This document shows, piece after piece, positions 41,071 through 53,798 of a stretch of 64,000 nt of DNA (the first letter of the stretch is position 1; each line of letters starts with the position of its first letter). Where the stretch lies: assembly GCA_003339645.1 (NCBI GenBank), contig QNUV01000041.1:310001-374000 (forward strand). Reading direction: 5' to 3'. The stretch comes from Microbacterium arborescens. GTDB lineage: Bacteria > Actinomycetota > Actinomycetes > Actinomycetales > Microbacteriaceae. A program made the translations under genes and the position numbers. Under the pieces are notes generated by a model. It was not told the DNA's origin, ran no database searches, and worked only from the letters and a program-made list of their open reading frames with translations.

Positions 41071-41535
41071 GTGGACTCCGCCGACGACATGTTGAAGCTC
41101 GACAACCAGCTCTGCTTCGCGCTGGTCACCGCCGCCCGCAACGTCGTGGCCATCTATCGCCCGATCCTCGAGCCCCTCGGTCTGACCCATCCGCAGTACC
41201 TCGTCATGCTCGCCCTCTGGGAGGCGTCTCCGCAGGCGTTGGGTGAGCTCGCGGCCGACCTCGCGATGGAGCCGGCGACGCTGTCCCCGCTCGTCAAACG
41301 CCTCGAAGCCCAGGGGCTCGTCACGCGTGAGCGACGCAGAGGCGACGAGCGTGTGCTCGAGATCGGTCTCACCGCCGACGGCCGCGCGCTGCGGGCGGAT
41401 GCCGTGCGCGTACCCGAACAGGTCATGGCGGCGGTCGGGATGACCGTCGACGACGTGACCGCTCTGCGGGACGGTCTCCGGCCCTTCGCGGGGCGGCGGG
41501 TCCCTCGAGAGCCCGCTTCTCTCCGTCGCGAGTGA
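41071..41535 (+). CDS. OhrR/MarR-family redox-sensing regulator
   Basis: A 154-residue winged-helix repressor. The N-terminus LKLDNQLCFALVTAARNVVA is very like Bacillus OhrR, with the reactive cysteine at position 15, the residue oxidised by organic hydroperoxides. LGLTHPQYLVMLALWEASPQ, the recognition helix region MEPATLSPLVKRLEAQGLVT and the wing RERRRGDERVLEIGLTADGR complete the family pattern. No ohr (thiol peroxidase) gene is in the window; the divergent zinc-ribbon gene is the obvious local target. A TAGGAT box 6 nt upstream makes the transcript leaderless. Confidence 0.9.
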   Translation: MDSADDMLKLDNQLCFALVTAARNVVAIYRPILEPLGLTHPQYLVMLALWEASPQALGELAADLAMEPATLSPLVKRLEAQGLVTRERRRGDERVLEIGLTADGRALRADAVRVPEQVMAAVGMTVDDVTALRDGLRPFAGRRVPREPASLRRE

Positions 41536-41558
41536 GCCCAGGGCGAACCTCGGAGCCA

Positions 41559-41581
41559 GTGTCGGAGGCCCCACCTAGACT
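41559..41581 (+). promoter_or_regulatory. PafBC-type DNA-damage promoter of uvrA, leaderless
   Basis: GTGTCGGAG (41559-41567), 8 nt, TAGACT (41576-41581), with the -10 ending 6 nt before GTG 41588. It agrees with the damage motif TTGTCRGTG-N8-TANNNT except at the first T and one later T (A here). The 8-nt spacer GCCCCACC differs from that of uvrB by a single base. Confidence 0.65.
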
Positions 41582-41587
41582 TGTGCG

Positions 41588-44473
<2,886 letters not shown>

Positions 44474-44474
44474 C

Positions 44475-46373
44475 GTGGCGAACGTCCTTCCCTACCGGCC
44501 CAAAGCGGGCGAGATCCCGACCGATCCCGGCGTCTACCGCTTCCGCGACGCGGAGGGGCGGGTGCTGTACGTCGGCAAGGCGAAGAACCTGCGGGCGCGC
44601 CTGTCGAACTACTTCGCGCCGCTGCACACGCTCCACGAGCGCACGCGGCGCATGGTCACGACAGCGGCATCCGTCGAGTGGACGGTGGTGGCGACCGACG
44701 TCGACTCGCTCCAGCTGGAGTACATGTGGATCAAGGAGTTCGATCCGCCGTTCAACGTCCGCTACCGCGACGACAAGTCCTATCCGTTCATGGCGATCAC
44801 CCTCGCCGATGAAGCGCCCCGCGTGATCGTGACGCGCAACCGCCGGATCCCCGGTGCGAAGTACTTCGGCCCGTACCCCAAGGTCTGGGCGGTGCACGAG
44901 ACCATCGACCTGATGATCAAGGTCTTCCCGATCCGCACCTGCAGCGATTCGTCGTACAAGAAGGCCATGGCGTCGGGGCGTCCGTGCTTCCCCGGTCAGA
45001 TCGGCCGGTGCGGCGGTCCCTGCTCGATGAAGGTCACGATCGAAGAGCACCGCGCGATGGTCGACGATTTCGTCGCCTTCATGTCGGGCGGCGATCAGCG
45101 GTTCGCCCGCGAGCTCACGACGCGCATGCGCGAGTCGGCCGCCGCGATGGACTACGAGTCGGCCGCCGTCTACCGCGACAAGCTGCAGGCGATCGATGCC
45201 GTCCTGAACAAGAGCGCGCTCGTGCTCGAGGACGACATGGATGCCGACCTCTTCGGCATCGCCGAGGACGAGCTCGCCGCCGCCGTCCAGCACTTCGTCG
45301 TGCGCGGCGGCCGCATCCGCGGTGTCCGGGCGACGACCATCGAGAAGGAGATCGACATCTCGGGTGCCGATCTGGTCGATCAGGTGCTGCAGCGGACGTA
45401 CGGGGATGCCGCTGCCGCCGACATCCCGCGCCATGTGTTCGTCCCGACCCTCCCGGGCGACGCCGGGGAGCTGGAGCAGTGGCTCCAGACGCGCCGCGGG
45501 AGGCGCGTGACGATCCAGGTCGCACAGCGCGGGCGGAAGGCCGACCTCATGAAGACCGCCAGCATCAATGCCCAGCAGGCGTTGATGCTCCACAAGACGC
45601 GTCGCACGAGCGACTACGTCGCCCGCAGCCAAGCGCTGACGGATCTGCAGGAAGCGCTGGGCCTGGACGAGGCTCCGCTGCGGATCGAGTGCTACGACGT
45701 GTCTCATCTGTCGGGCACGAACGTGGTCGCTTCGCTCGTGGTGTTCGAGGACGGCCTGCCGCGCAAGGATCAGTACCGGATCTTCGGCGTCAACGAGACC
45801 ACCGACGACACCGACTCGATGTATCAGGTGCTCACGCGACGTCTCGCCTACCTCGACCGGCCCGACGAGGAGGACGAGCCGGTTCCCGACGCGACGGCCG
45901 ACGGTGAGGTCGTCACGGCACGCAAGCGTCCGCGGTTCGCCTACCGTCCGCAGCTGCTCGTGGTCGACGGCGGCAAGCCTCAGGTCGAGGCCGCAGCCCG
46001 GGCGCTCGCAGACGCCGGGCACACGGAGATCGCGCTCTGCGGCATCGCCAAGCGGCTCGAGGAGATCTGGCTGCCGGGGGAGGAGTACCCGGTCATCCTG
46101 CCTCGTACCTCGGAATCGCTCTATCTGCTGCAGCGACTGCGTGACGAGGCGCATCGCTTCGCGATCGTCCACCAGCGCAAGCGGCGCAAACGCGACATCA
46201 CCTCGGTGCTCTCCGAAGTCCCCGGCCTGGGAGCGGCCCGCATCAAGGCGCTGCTGCGCCATTTCGGGTCCGTGTCGAAGCTCAAGCAGGCCACCCCCGA
46301 GGAGATCCAGGAGCTGCCGGGAATCGGTCCCCGCCTCGCGGAGGCGATCCACCGGCACCTCGCGGACGGATAG
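44475..46373 (+). CDS. uvrC: Excinuclease ABC subunit C
   Basis: Dual-incision nuclease of nucleotide excision repair. The 632-residue protein has the GIY-YIG domain for the 3' cut ([29 protein letters not shown]), a cysteine cluster FPIRTCSD...[13 protein letters not shown], the UVR motif that binds UvrB ([20 protein letters not shown]), and the RNase H-like domain for the 5' cut ([34 protein letters not shown]). A tandem HhH DNA-binding end follows ([32 protein letters not shown]). GTG 44475 is 2 nt after uvrA. Confidence 0.97.
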   Translation: MANVLPYRPKAGEIPTDPGVYRFRDAEGRVLYVGKAKNLRARLSNYFAPLHTLHERTRRMVTTAASVEWTVVATDVDSLQLEYMWIKEFDPPFNVRYRDDKSYPFMAITLADEAPRVIVTRNRRIPGAKYFGPYPKVWAVHETIDLMIKVFPIRTCSDSSYKKAMASGRPCFPGQIGRCGGPCSMKVTIEEHRAMVDDFVAFMSGGDQRFARELTTRMRESAAAMDYESAAVYRDKLQAIDAVLNKSALVLEDDMDADLFGIAEDELAAAVQHFVVRGGRIRGVRATTIEKEIDISGADLVDQVLQRTYGDAAAADIPRHVFVPTLPGDAGELEQWLQTRRGRRVTIQVAQRGRKADLMKTASINAQQALMLHKTRRTSDYVARSQALTDLQEALGLDEAPLRIECYDVSHLSGTNVVASLVVFEDGLPRKDQYRIFGVNETTDDTDSMYQVLTRRLAYLDRPDEEDEPVPDATADGEVVTARKRPRFAYRPQLLVVDGGKPQVEAAARALADAGHTEIALCGIAKRLEEIWLPGEEYPVILPRTSESLYLLQRLRDEAHRFAIVHQRKRRKRDITSVLSEVPGLGAARIKALLRHFGSVSKLKQATPEEIQELPGIGPRLAEAIHRHLADG

Positions 46374-46407
46374 GCTGGACACCGGCGAAAAGACAGGGGT
46401 GGTGACG

Positions 46408-47283
46408 GTGACCGACGAGGTTCCGGCGGGCGAGATTCTCATCGTCACGGGTATGTCCGGGGCCGGACGCACGACGGCCGCCAACGCCCTCGAAGACCTC
46501 GGCTGGTACGTCGTCGACAACCTTCCGCCGCAGATGCTGCGCCCGCTGCTGGAGCTCAGTGAGCTCGCGGGCAACGCGCTGCCGCGAGTCGCGGCGGTCG
46601 TCGACGTGCGCGGTGGCGAGCTGTTCGCGGCGCTGCCCGACATCACCCGCGCGCTGCGACACGGCCGCGCTCTGCGGATCCTGTTCCTGGATGCCGCCGA
46701 CGAGGTGCTCGTGCGCCGGTTCGAGTCCGTGCGGCGGCCGCACCCGCTGCAGGGCGACGGCACACTCGTCGACGGCATCCGCCGCGAGCGCGAGCGACTC
46801 GCCCCCATTCGCGAGAGTGCGGACGTGATCGTCGACACCTCTCGCGACAACATCCACCAGCTCGCCACCTACATCGCCGATCTCTTCGCCGACGACGGCG
46901 CGGCGCGGCACACGGTCACCGTCATGAGCTTCGGGTTCAAGTACGGGCTGCCGCCGGACGCGGACCTCGTGGCCGACATGCGCTTCCTCCCGAACCCCTT
47001 CTGGAACCCCGAGCTCAAGGCACTCACCGGCGAGGACGACGCGGTGCGCGAGGAGGTGCTCTCGCACGATAACGCGCGCGAGTTCATCGACGCGTACGCT
47101 ACGGCCCTCGCCCCGGTTCTGCGCGGGTACCAGGAGGAGAACAAGCGTCATTCGGTGGTCGCCGTGGGGTGCACCGGCGGCAAGCACCGCTCCGTCGTGA
47201 CAGCACGCGAACTCGCCCAGCGGTTGTCGGGCCTCCCGGGGGTGGCGGTGCGACTCAAGCACCGCGACCTCGGTCGCGAGTAG
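46408..47283 (+). CDS. rapZ: RapZ-family nucleotide-binding protein
   Basis: P-loop protein of the RapZ/YvcJ family; in E. coli it is an adaptor that targets GlmZ RNA and controls glucosamine-phosphate synthase, while in Gram-positives it is linked to cell-wall and competence control. The 291-residue protein has Walker [15 protein letters not shown], the conserved [37 protein letters not shown] region, and the C-terminal RNA-binding part [33 protein letters not shown] 46408 follows AGGGG; GTGs at 46399 and 46402 are possible. The uvrC-rapZ-whiA order is common in actinobacteria. Confidence 0.92.
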   Translation: MTDEVPAGEILIVTGMSGAGRTTAANALEDLGWYVVDNLPPQMLRPLLELSELAGNALPRVAAVVDVRGGELFAALPDITRALRHGRALRILFLDAADEVLVRRFESVRRPHPLQGDGTLVDGIRRERERLAPIRESADVIVDTSRDNIHQLATYIADLFADDGAARHTVTVMSFGFKYGLPPDADLVADMRFLPNPFWNPELKALTGEDDAVREEVLSHDNAREFIDAYATALAPVLRGYQEENKRHSVVAVGCTGGKHRSVVTARELAQRLSGLPGVAVRLKHRDLGRE

Positions 47284-47324
47284 GCTATCCCTTCGTCCCC
47301 CGAACCCCCTCCCGAAGGAGCGCC

Positions 47325-48302
47325 GTGCCGCTGACCGCTGACGTCAAGACCGAGTTGGCTGCGATGCGCGACCCTCGACCCGCCGCCCGGGTGGCCGAGG
47401 TGACCGCGATCCTGCGCTTTGCGGGCGGTCTGCACTCCATCGCGGGCCGTGTGGCCGTCGAGGCCGAGGTCGACTCGGAGATTCTGGCGCGCCGCGTCGC
47501 CCGCGAGCTCGTCGAGATCTACGGTGTGCGCCCCGAGCTCGCCCGCATCCAGGCATCCGGCGGACGCGACGGCGCGACGTTCGCCGTCCGTGTCCGCGAG
47601 GGCGGGGAGACCCTGGCTCGCCAGACGGGCCTGCTCGACCAGCGTCGACGTCCCGTCCGCGGCCTTCCCAACCGGCTGACGACGGGATCGCGTCCCGATC
47701 TGGCCGCGCTGTGGCGCGGAGCGTTCCTCGCGGCCGGCTCGCTGTCGGACCCCGGGCGTTCGGCGGCTCTCGAGATCTCGTGCCCGTCGCCGGAAGCCGC
47801 CATGGCCCTCGTCGGCGCCGCCCACCGTCTGGGCATCGCCGCCAAGGCACGCGAGGTGCGCGGGATCCCGCGCGTCGTCGTCCGCGACGGCGAGGCGATT
47901 CGTCAGACGCTGGCCGAGATGGGCGCCACGCGCACGGCCGACACCTGGGATCAGATGCGTCAGCGCCGCGAGGTGCGCGCCGGCGTGAACCGTCTCGTGA
48001 ACTTCGACGATGCGAACCTGCGTCGTTCGGCCCAGGCGGCCGTCGCAGCCTGTGCCCGAGTCGAGCGCGCTCTCGAGATCCTGGGGGACGAGGTGCCCGA
48101 CCACCTCAAGCAGGCCGGAGACCTGCGCCTCGCGCACCGGGACGCGAGCCTCGACGAGCTCGGGCACCACGCCGATCCGCCCCTCACCAAAGACGCCGTC
48201 GCGGGCCGCATCCGCCGCCTTCTCGCGATGGCCGACAAGAAGGCCGCCGCCGAGGGTCTGCCCGACACCGAGTCGGCCGTCCCCGCGGGTCTTTCCGACT
48301 GA
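47325..48302 (+). CDS. whiA: DNA-binding protein WhiA
   Basis: Transcription factor related to LAGLIDADG homing endonucleases; with WhiB it controls sporulation and division genes (including ftsZ) in Streptomyces and division and chromosome segregation elsewhere. The 325-residue protein has the WhiA N-terminal domain ([40 protein letters not shown]), the LAGLIDADG-like part ([20 protein letters not shown]) and the C-terminal helix-turn-helix ([59 protein letters not shown]). GTG 47325 follows GAAGGAG. It closes the uvrA operon; ftsZ in this window is a possible target. Confidence 0.95.
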   Translation: MPLTADVKTELAAMRDPRPAARVAEVTAILRFAGGLHSIAGRVAVEAEVDSEILARRVARELVEIYGVRPELARIQASGGRDGATFAVRVREGGETLARQTGLLDQRRRPVRGLPNRLTTGSRPDLAALWRGAFLAAGSLSDPGRSAALEISCPSPEAAMALVGAAHRLGIAAKAREVRGIPRVVVRDGEAIRQTLAEMGATRTADTWDQMRQRREVRAGVNRLVNFDDANLRRSAQAAVAACARVERALEILGDEVPDHLKQAGDLRLAHRDASLDELGHHADPPLTKDAVAGRIRRLLAMADKKAAAEGLPDTESAVPAGLSD

Positions 48303-48371
48303 GCGACCTCTTCCGCGTTACACCGCGTTCCGAACGGGAAGCAACGGGGTGTGCGACGCGTTGCCCCTCAA

Positions 48372-48377
48372 TAGGAT
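48372..48377 (+). promoter_or_regulatory. Putative -10 element of sodA
   Basis: TAGGAT about 80 nt before ATG 48459. An inverted repeat GCAACG/CGTTGC (48341-48346 and 48359-48364) lies just upstream where a regulator could act. The -35 is not recognisable. Confidence 0.35.
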
Positions 48378-48458
48378 GAGAAACGTCCACGAGGCGTGCG
48401 GTCGCGCGCCTTCGACAGCACGAGCCGCGCGCTGCGCGGTGCTGACAGGAGATAGAGA

Positions 48459-49079
48459 ATGACGAAGTACACCCTTCCCGAGCTCCCCTATGATTACGCG
48501 GCTCTCGAGCCGCACATCAGCGGCAAGATCATGGAGCTTCATCACTCCAAGCACCACCAGACGTACGTGAACGGCGCCAACACCGCTCTCGAGCAGCTCG
48601 CGGAGGCCCGTGAGACCGGCAACCTCGCGAACGTCAACAAGCTCGAGAAGGACCTCGCGTTCAACCTCGGCGGGCACGTCAACCACTCCATCTTCTGGAC
48701 GAACCTCTCGCCCGAGGGCGGTGGCGAGCCCGAGGGCGAGCTCCGTGCGGCGATCGACGAGTTCTTCGGGGGCTTCGACAAGTTCCAAGCGCACTTCACG
48801 GCTGCCGCCACCGGCATCCAGGGCTCCGGCTGGGCCGTGCTCAGCTGGGACCCGATCGGCGCCCAGCTGATCATCCAGCAGCTGTTCGACCAGCAGTCGA
48901 ACACCGCCCAGGGAACCATCCCCATCTTCCAGCTCGACATGTGGGAGCACGCCTTCTACCTCGACTACCTCAACGTCAAGGCGGACTACGTCAAGGCGGC
49001 GTGGAACATCGCGAACTGGCAGAACGTCGCCGAGCGCTTTGTGACGGCTCGGGAGAAGACGGCCGGCCTGCTCGCGTAG
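48459..49079 (+). CDS. sodA: Superoxide dismutase (Mn/Fe family)
   Basis: Converts superoxide to hydrogen peroxide and oxygen. The 206-residue enzyme has metal ligands H28 (MELHHSKHHQTYV), H76 (GGHVNHSIFW), and the Asp/His pair in LDMWEHAFYLDY, plus GSGWAVLSWDPIG. Choice of Mn or Fe cannot be settled by eye; GAQLIIQQLFDQQSNTAQGT contains the glutamine-rich stretch common in Mn forms. ATG 48459 follows AGGAGA. It is a single-gene unit ended by an unusually good intrinsic terminator. Confidence 0.96.
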   Translation: MTKYTLPELPYDYAALEPHISGKIMELHHSKHHQTYVNGANTALEQLAEARETGNLANVNKLEKDLAFNLGGHVNHSIFWTNLSPEGGGEPEGELRAAIDEFFGGFDKFQAHFTAAATGIQGSGWAVLSWDPIGAQLIIQQLFDQQSNTAQGTIPIFQLDMWEHAFYLDYLNVKADYVKAAWNIANWQNVAERFVTAREKTAGLLA

Positions 49080-49090
49080 TAGGGTCATAA

Positions 49091-50221
<1,131 letters not shown>

Positions 50222-50226
50222 CGACC

Positions 50227-51441
50227 ATGGCTCTGCGAACCCTCGATTCGCTGGGCCCGCTCGCAGGCAAGCGCGTCATCGTCCGTGTTGACTTCAACGT
50301 CCCCCTGAAGGACGGAGTCATCACGGACGATGGCCGTGTGCGTGCGGCGCTGCCCACCATCGACCACCTCATCGGCCAGGGCGCGCGCGTCATCGCCTGC
50401 TCGCACCTCGGTCGTCCCGACGGTTCCCCCGACCCGAAGTACTCGCTCGAGCCCGTCGCGCAGCGGCTGTCCGAGCTGCTCGGCAAGCCCGTCGCCTTCG
50501 CCGGCGACACCGTGGGCGAGTCGGCGCAGCAGGTCGTGTCGTCCCTCGGCGACGGCGACGTGGCGGTGATCGAGAACCTCCGCTTCAACGCAGGGGAGAC
50601 CGCGAAGGACGAGACCCAGCGTCGCGCCTTCGCCGAGCAGCTCGCCTCCCTCGGCGACGTGCTCGTCTCGGACGGCTTCGGTGTCGTGCACCGCAAGCAG
50701 GCGTCGGTCTACGATCTCGCCGAGATCCTGCCCTCGGCGGCCGGGTTCCTCATCGAGAAGGAGGTCGACGTCCTCGACCGCCTCACTGAGAACCCGGAGC
50801 GTCCGTACGCGGTGGTGCTCGGCGGTTCGAAGGTGAGTGACAAGCTGGGTGTCATCGAGCACCTGCTTCCGCGCGCCGACAAGATCCTCGTCGGCGGCGG
50901 GATGCTGTTCACGTTCCTCGCTGCGCTCGGGCACAAGGTCGGCAAGAGCCTGCTCGAGAGCGACCAGCTCGAAACCGTGAAGGGCTACATCGCCACGGCG
51001 AAGGAGCGCGGCGTCGAGCTCGTTCTCCCCGTCGACGCCGTCATGGCCTCCGGTTTCGCCGCCGACGCCGACCACGTCGTCGCCGCGGCCGATGCTCTGG
51101 AGGACACCGCCTTCGGTGCCGACGGCATGGGCCTGGACATCGGCCCGAAGACGGCGGAGCTTTTCGCAGACGCGATCCGCAGCTCCCGTACCGTCTTCTG
51201 GAACGGGCCCATGGGCGTGTTCGAGATGCCGGCGTTCGCCGCGGGCACCCGCGCTGTCGCCCAGGCGCTCACCGAAGTCGACGGCCTGTCGGTCGTCGGC
51301 GGCGGAGACTCCGCGGCGGCGGTGCGCCAGCTCGGATTCTCCGACTCGTCGTTCGGCCACATTTCGACCGGTGGCGGTGCGTCGCTGGAGTTCCTGGAGG
51401 GCAAGAAGCTGCCCGGTCTGGAGGTGCTCGGATGGGCATGA
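50227..51441 (+). CDS. pgk: Phosphoglycerate kinase
   Basis: Makes ATP from 1,3-bisphosphoglycerate. The 404-residue enzyme has the signature KRVIVRVDFNVPL, the substrate-binding CSHLGRPDGSPDPKYSLEPV, ENLRFNAGETAKD, the hinge GGSKVSDKLGVIEHLLPRAD, and the nucleotide-binding VGGGDSAAAVRQLGF with STGGGASLEFLEGKKLPG. Starts 5 nt after gap; its end overlaps tpiA by 10 nt. Confidence 0.97.
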   Translation: MALRTLDSLGPLAGKRVIVRVDFNVPLKDGVITDDGRVRAALPTIDHLIGQGARVIACSHLGRPDGSPDPKYSLEPVAQRLSELLGKPVAFAGDTVGESAQQVVSSLGDGDVAVIENLRFNAGETAKDETQRRAFAEQLASLGDVLVSDGFGVVHRKQASVYDLAEILPSAAGFLIEKEVDVLDRLTENPERPYAVVLGGSKVSDKLGVIEHLLPRADKILVGGGMLFTFLAALGHKVGKSLLESDQLETVKGYIATAKERGVELVLPVDAVMASGFAADADHVVAAADALEDTAFGADGMGLDIGPKTAELFADAIRSSRTVFWNGPMGVFEMPAFAAGTRAVAQALTEVDGLSVVGGGDSAAAVRQLGFSDSSFGHISTGGGASLEFLEGKKLPGLEVLGWA

Positions 51442-52220
51442 ACCGTATGCCCCTCATCGCGGGCAACTGGAAGATGAATCTCGACCACCTGCAGGCGGTC
51501 GCGTTCGTGCAGAAGCTCCACTGGACGCTGAAGGACGCCAAGCACGACGACGACTCGGTCGAGGTGGCGGTCTTCCCGCCCTTCACCGATCTGCGGACGG
51601 TGCAGACGCTGCTCGACGCCGACAAGATCGCGTTCGCGCTCGGCGCTCAGGACCTCTCGACGAAGGACTCCGGTGCGTACACCGGTGAGATCTCGGGAGC
51701 GTTCCTCAAGCAGCTCGACTGCCGGTATGTGATCATCGGTCACTCCGAGCGTCGCGAGTACCACGCCGAGACCGATGAGGTCGTCGCGGCGAAGGTCCAG
51801 GCGGCACTCCGTCACGGCCTCTCACCGGTCATCTGCGTGGGGGAGACGGCGGAAGACCTCGAGGAGCACGGCGCTTCGGCTGTTCCGGTGGCGCAGCTCG
51901 AAGCGGCCCTCGCGGGCGTGGCGGCGGATGCCGACATCGTGGTCGCCTACGAGCCGGTGTGGGCCATCGGCTCGGGGCAGGCGGCGACGCCGCAGCAGGC
52001 GCAGGACGTATGCGCGAAGCTGCGTGAGGTCGTCGGCTCCGTGCTCGGGGCTGACGCGGCGGCACGCACCCGCATCCTGTACGGCGGTTCGGTGAAGTCG
52101 GCGAACATCGCCGGATTCATGCGTGAGCCCGATGTCGACGGCGCCCTCGTCGGCGGCGCGAGCCTGGTCGCGGACGAGTTCGCCGCGATCATCCGCTACC
52201 AGAAGCACGTCGGCGTGTGA
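51432..52220 (+). CDS. tpiA: Triose-phosphate isomerase
   Basis: Interconverts dihydroxyacetone phosphate and glyceraldehyde-3-phosphate. The 262-residue TIM barrel has LIAGNWKMNLDHLQAV (catalytic Lys), VIIGHSERREYHAETDEVVA (catalytic His), AYEPVWAIGSGQAATPQQAQ (catalytic Glu), and the phosphate loop ILYGGSVKSANIAGF, GALVGGASL. ATG 51432 is chosen because GGAGG (51420-51424) is 7 nt upstream; ATG 51438, overlapping the pgk stop as ATGA, is the alternative. A 16-bp terminator follows. Confidence 0.97.
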   Translation: MGMNRMPLIAGNWKMNLDHLQAVAFVQKLHWTLKDAKHDDDSVEVAVFPPFTDLRTVQTLLDADKIAFALGAQDLSTKDSGAYTGEISGAFLKQLDCRYVIIGHSERREYHAETDEVVAAKVQAALRHGLSPVICVGETAEDLEEHGASAVPVAQLEAALAGVAADADIVVAYEPVWAIGSGQAATPQQAQDVCAKLREVVGSVLGADAAARTRILYGGSVKSANIAGFMREPDVDGALVGGASLVADEFAAIIRYQKHVGV

Positions 52221-52223
52221 CGT

Positions 52224-52261
52224 CGTACGGCCCGGCGACCTACCGGTCGCCGGGCCGTACG
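52224..52261 (+). terminator. Terminator of gap-pgk-tpiA
   Basis: Perfect 16-bp arms (52224-52239 and 52246-52261, CGTACGGCCCGGCGAC and its complement) with a 6-nt loop, 3 nt after the tpiA stop. No T-tract. Confidence 0.85.
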
Positions 52262-52282
52262 CGTATCCGCGCGGCTGCTGGA

Positions 52283-52288
52283 TATACT
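52283..52288 (+). promoter_or_regulatory. -10 element of secG-rbpA
   Basis: TATACT, one base from consensus TATAAT, lies about 45 nt before secG and just after the tpiA terminator. The -35 is not clear. Confidence 0.5.
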
Positions 52289-52334
52289 TGATCCTCGTGC
52301 GATCGGAACGATCGCCGGAAAGGTGACGACCACC

Positions 52335-52583
52335 GTGCAGATCCTCGAGTTCGTGCTGCAGGTGCTTCTGGGCATCACCAGCCTGCTCCTGACGTTGCTG
52401 ATCCTGCTCCACAAGGGGCGTGGCGGCGGCCTGTCCGACATGTTCGGCGGCGGGATGAGTTCCGCTATGGGCTCGTCGGGGCTCGCAGAGCGCAACCTCA
52501 ACCGTTTCACGATCGTGCTCGCGCTGGCGTGGTTCCTCTCCATCGTCGCCCTCGGCCTCATCACGAAGTTCACGGTGCTCTGA
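52335..52583 (+). CDS. secG: Preprotein translocase subunit SecG
   Basis: Small SecYEG subunit that assists protein export. The 82-residue product has two membrane helices (about 1-24, LEFVLQVLLGITSLLLTLLI, and 56-78, FTIVLALAWFLSIVALGLIT) joined by the family loop LLHKGRGGGLSDMFGGGMSS with GLAERNLNR. GTG 52335 is preferred because GGAAAGG (52317-52323) lies upstream; the in-frame GTG 52323 overlaps that Shine-Dalgarno. The tpiA-secG order is widely conserved. The stop overlaps the rbpA ATG by 1 nt. Confidence 0.93.
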   Translation: MQILEFVLQVLLGITSLLLTLLILLHKGRGGGLSDMFGGGMSSAMGSSGLAERNLNRFTIVLALAWFLSIVALGLITKFTVL

Positions 52584-52939
52584 TGGCCACGGGAGGGAAC
52601 GCGATCCGCGGCACCCGCGTCGGCGCGGGGCCCATGGGCGAGCAGGACCACGGTCACCACGCTGATCGCGTGGCGATTTCGTACTGGGATGCTCTCGGTA
52701 ACGAAACCGTGCGCTATTTCGCTGCCGGTATCGCCGAGGAAGAGATCCCCGAGACGATCGACTCGCCACACTCGGGGCTGCCGGCCGGCCGCGACAAGGC
52801 GAACCCGCCGGCTGTCGCCAAGACCGAGCCGTACAAGACGCACCTCGCCTACGTGAAGGAGCGTCGCACTGACGAAGAAGCCGAGCAGCTCCTCGATGAG
52901 GCCCTGCAGCAGCTTCGCGAGCGTCGTGGGCTGAACTGA
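52583..52939 (+). CDS. rbpA: RNA polymerase-binding protein RbpA
   Basis: Actinobacterial RNA polymerase co-factor that binds primary sigma and stabilises open promoter complexes. The 118-residue protein fits RbpA: an N-terminal tail (AIRGTRVGAG), a core barrel (VAISYWDALGNETVRYFAAG, EEEIPETIDSPHSGLPAG), a basic linker and the C-terminal sigma-interaction domain (KTHLAYVKERRTDEEAEQLL, DEALQQLRERRG). It lacks the cysteines that bind zinc in Streptomyces RbpA, as in the zinc-free mycobacterial form. Coupled to secG (TGATG); a 23-bp hairpin ends the transcript. Confidence 0.9.
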   Translation: MATGGNAIRGTRVGAGPMGEQDHGHHADRVAISYWDALGNETVRYFAAGIAEEEIPETIDSPHSGLPAGRDKANPPAVAKTEPYKTHLAYVKERRTDEEAEQLLDEALQQLRERRGLN

Positions 52940-52959
52940 CGCGAGACGCACGACGCGAC

Positions 52960-53007
52960 GAACGAAGAAGAGAGCGGATGCCACGGCATCCGCTCTCTTC
53001 TTCGTTC
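52960..53007. terminator. Bidirectional terminator, 23-bp perfect stem
   Basis: Arms 52960-52982 and 52985-53007 are perfectly complementary with only AC between them. Read on either strand it ends in a pyrimidine-rich arm (TCTCTTCTTCGTTC), so it can stop both rbpA (+) and pgl (-). Confidence 0.85.
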
Positions 53008-53023
53008 ATCCGGGTCGGCGACG

Positions 53024-53797
53024 TCAGTACTGGTCGTCGATCAGCTCCGGCGGCACCTGAGCGGCGGTCGCCTCGTCGGTGAACAGGATCGTGCGACGAG
53101 TACCCTTGGCGCCTGCGGCGGGCACGCTGTGATAGCTGGCGCCGGCGAGGGCGAGCCCGAGTGCCGCCGACTTGTCGGGCCCGGCCAGCACCATCCACAC
53201 ACGCTTGGACCCGTTGATCACGGGACGTGTGAGGGTGACACGGTCGGACGGCGGCTTGGGGGAGTCGTGTACGGCTGACACAGGGCTGTCGGTGATGCGG
53301 ATCTCACCGCGGTCCGGGAACAGCGAAGCGATATGGCCGTCGGGGCCGACGCCGAGGAAGCAGATGTCGAATACGGGCCAGGCCGCCTCGTCCGAACCGG
53401 CTGAGGCGAGCTCTGCCGCGTACGCCGTAGCCGCGGCCTCGGCATCCGGGACCTCGTCGGATGCGGCGATGGGGTGCACGTTCTCGGCGGGCACGGCGAT
53501 CGCATCGAGGAACGCCCGGCGGGCGACGGCTTCGTTCCGGTCGTCGCTGTCGCGCGGAACGAAGCGTTCGTCGACCCACCAGAAGTGCACGCGCGACCAG
53601 TCGACGCCGTCACGATCCGGGTGGGAACCCAGCCGCTCGAGCACATCGCCGATGATCCCGCCGCCCGCGAGCCCGACGTTGACGGTCCGCCCGTCCGCGC
53701 CCCACTTCGCCACGCGATCGAGGAAGCGTGACGCGATGGAGCCGGTCAGGGTGTCGACGTCAGGACTGATGACGACGCGTTTCTCGGCGGTGGGCAT
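53024..53797 (-). CDS. pgl: 6-phosphogluconolactonase
   Basis: Hydrolyses 6-phosphogluconolactone in the oxidative pentose-phosphate pathway. The 257-residue protein is of the SOL/DevB type: VNVGLAGGGIIGDVLERLGS, VHFWWVDERFVPRDSDDRNE, VFDICFLGVGPDGHIASLFP and RVTLTRPVINGSKRVWMVLAG. It is the last gene of tkt-tal-pgi-zwf-opcA-pgl, 1 nt after opcA. Ends at the 23-bp bidirectional hairpin. Confidence 0.94.
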   Translation of the reverse strand: MPTAEKRVVISPDVDTLTGSIASRFLDRVAKWGADGRTVNVGLAGGGIIGDVLERLGSHPDRDGVDWSRVHFWWVDERFVPRDSDDRNEAVARRAFLDAIAVPAENVHPIAASDEVPDAEAAATAYAAELASAGSDEAAWPVFDICFLGVGPDGHIASLFPDRGEIRITDSPVSAVHDSPKPPSDRVTLTRPVINGSKRVWMVLAGPDKSAALGLALAGASYHSVPAAGAKGTRRTILFTDEATAAQVPPELIDDQY

Positions 53798-53798
53798 G

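Noticed and set aside
46371-46376. TAGGCT at the uvrC stop as a promoter for rapZ
   Set aside because: Possible, but it coincides with the uvrC stop codon and would give a leader of about 30 nt with no -35. Co-transcription from uvrA-uvrC explains rapZ equally well.
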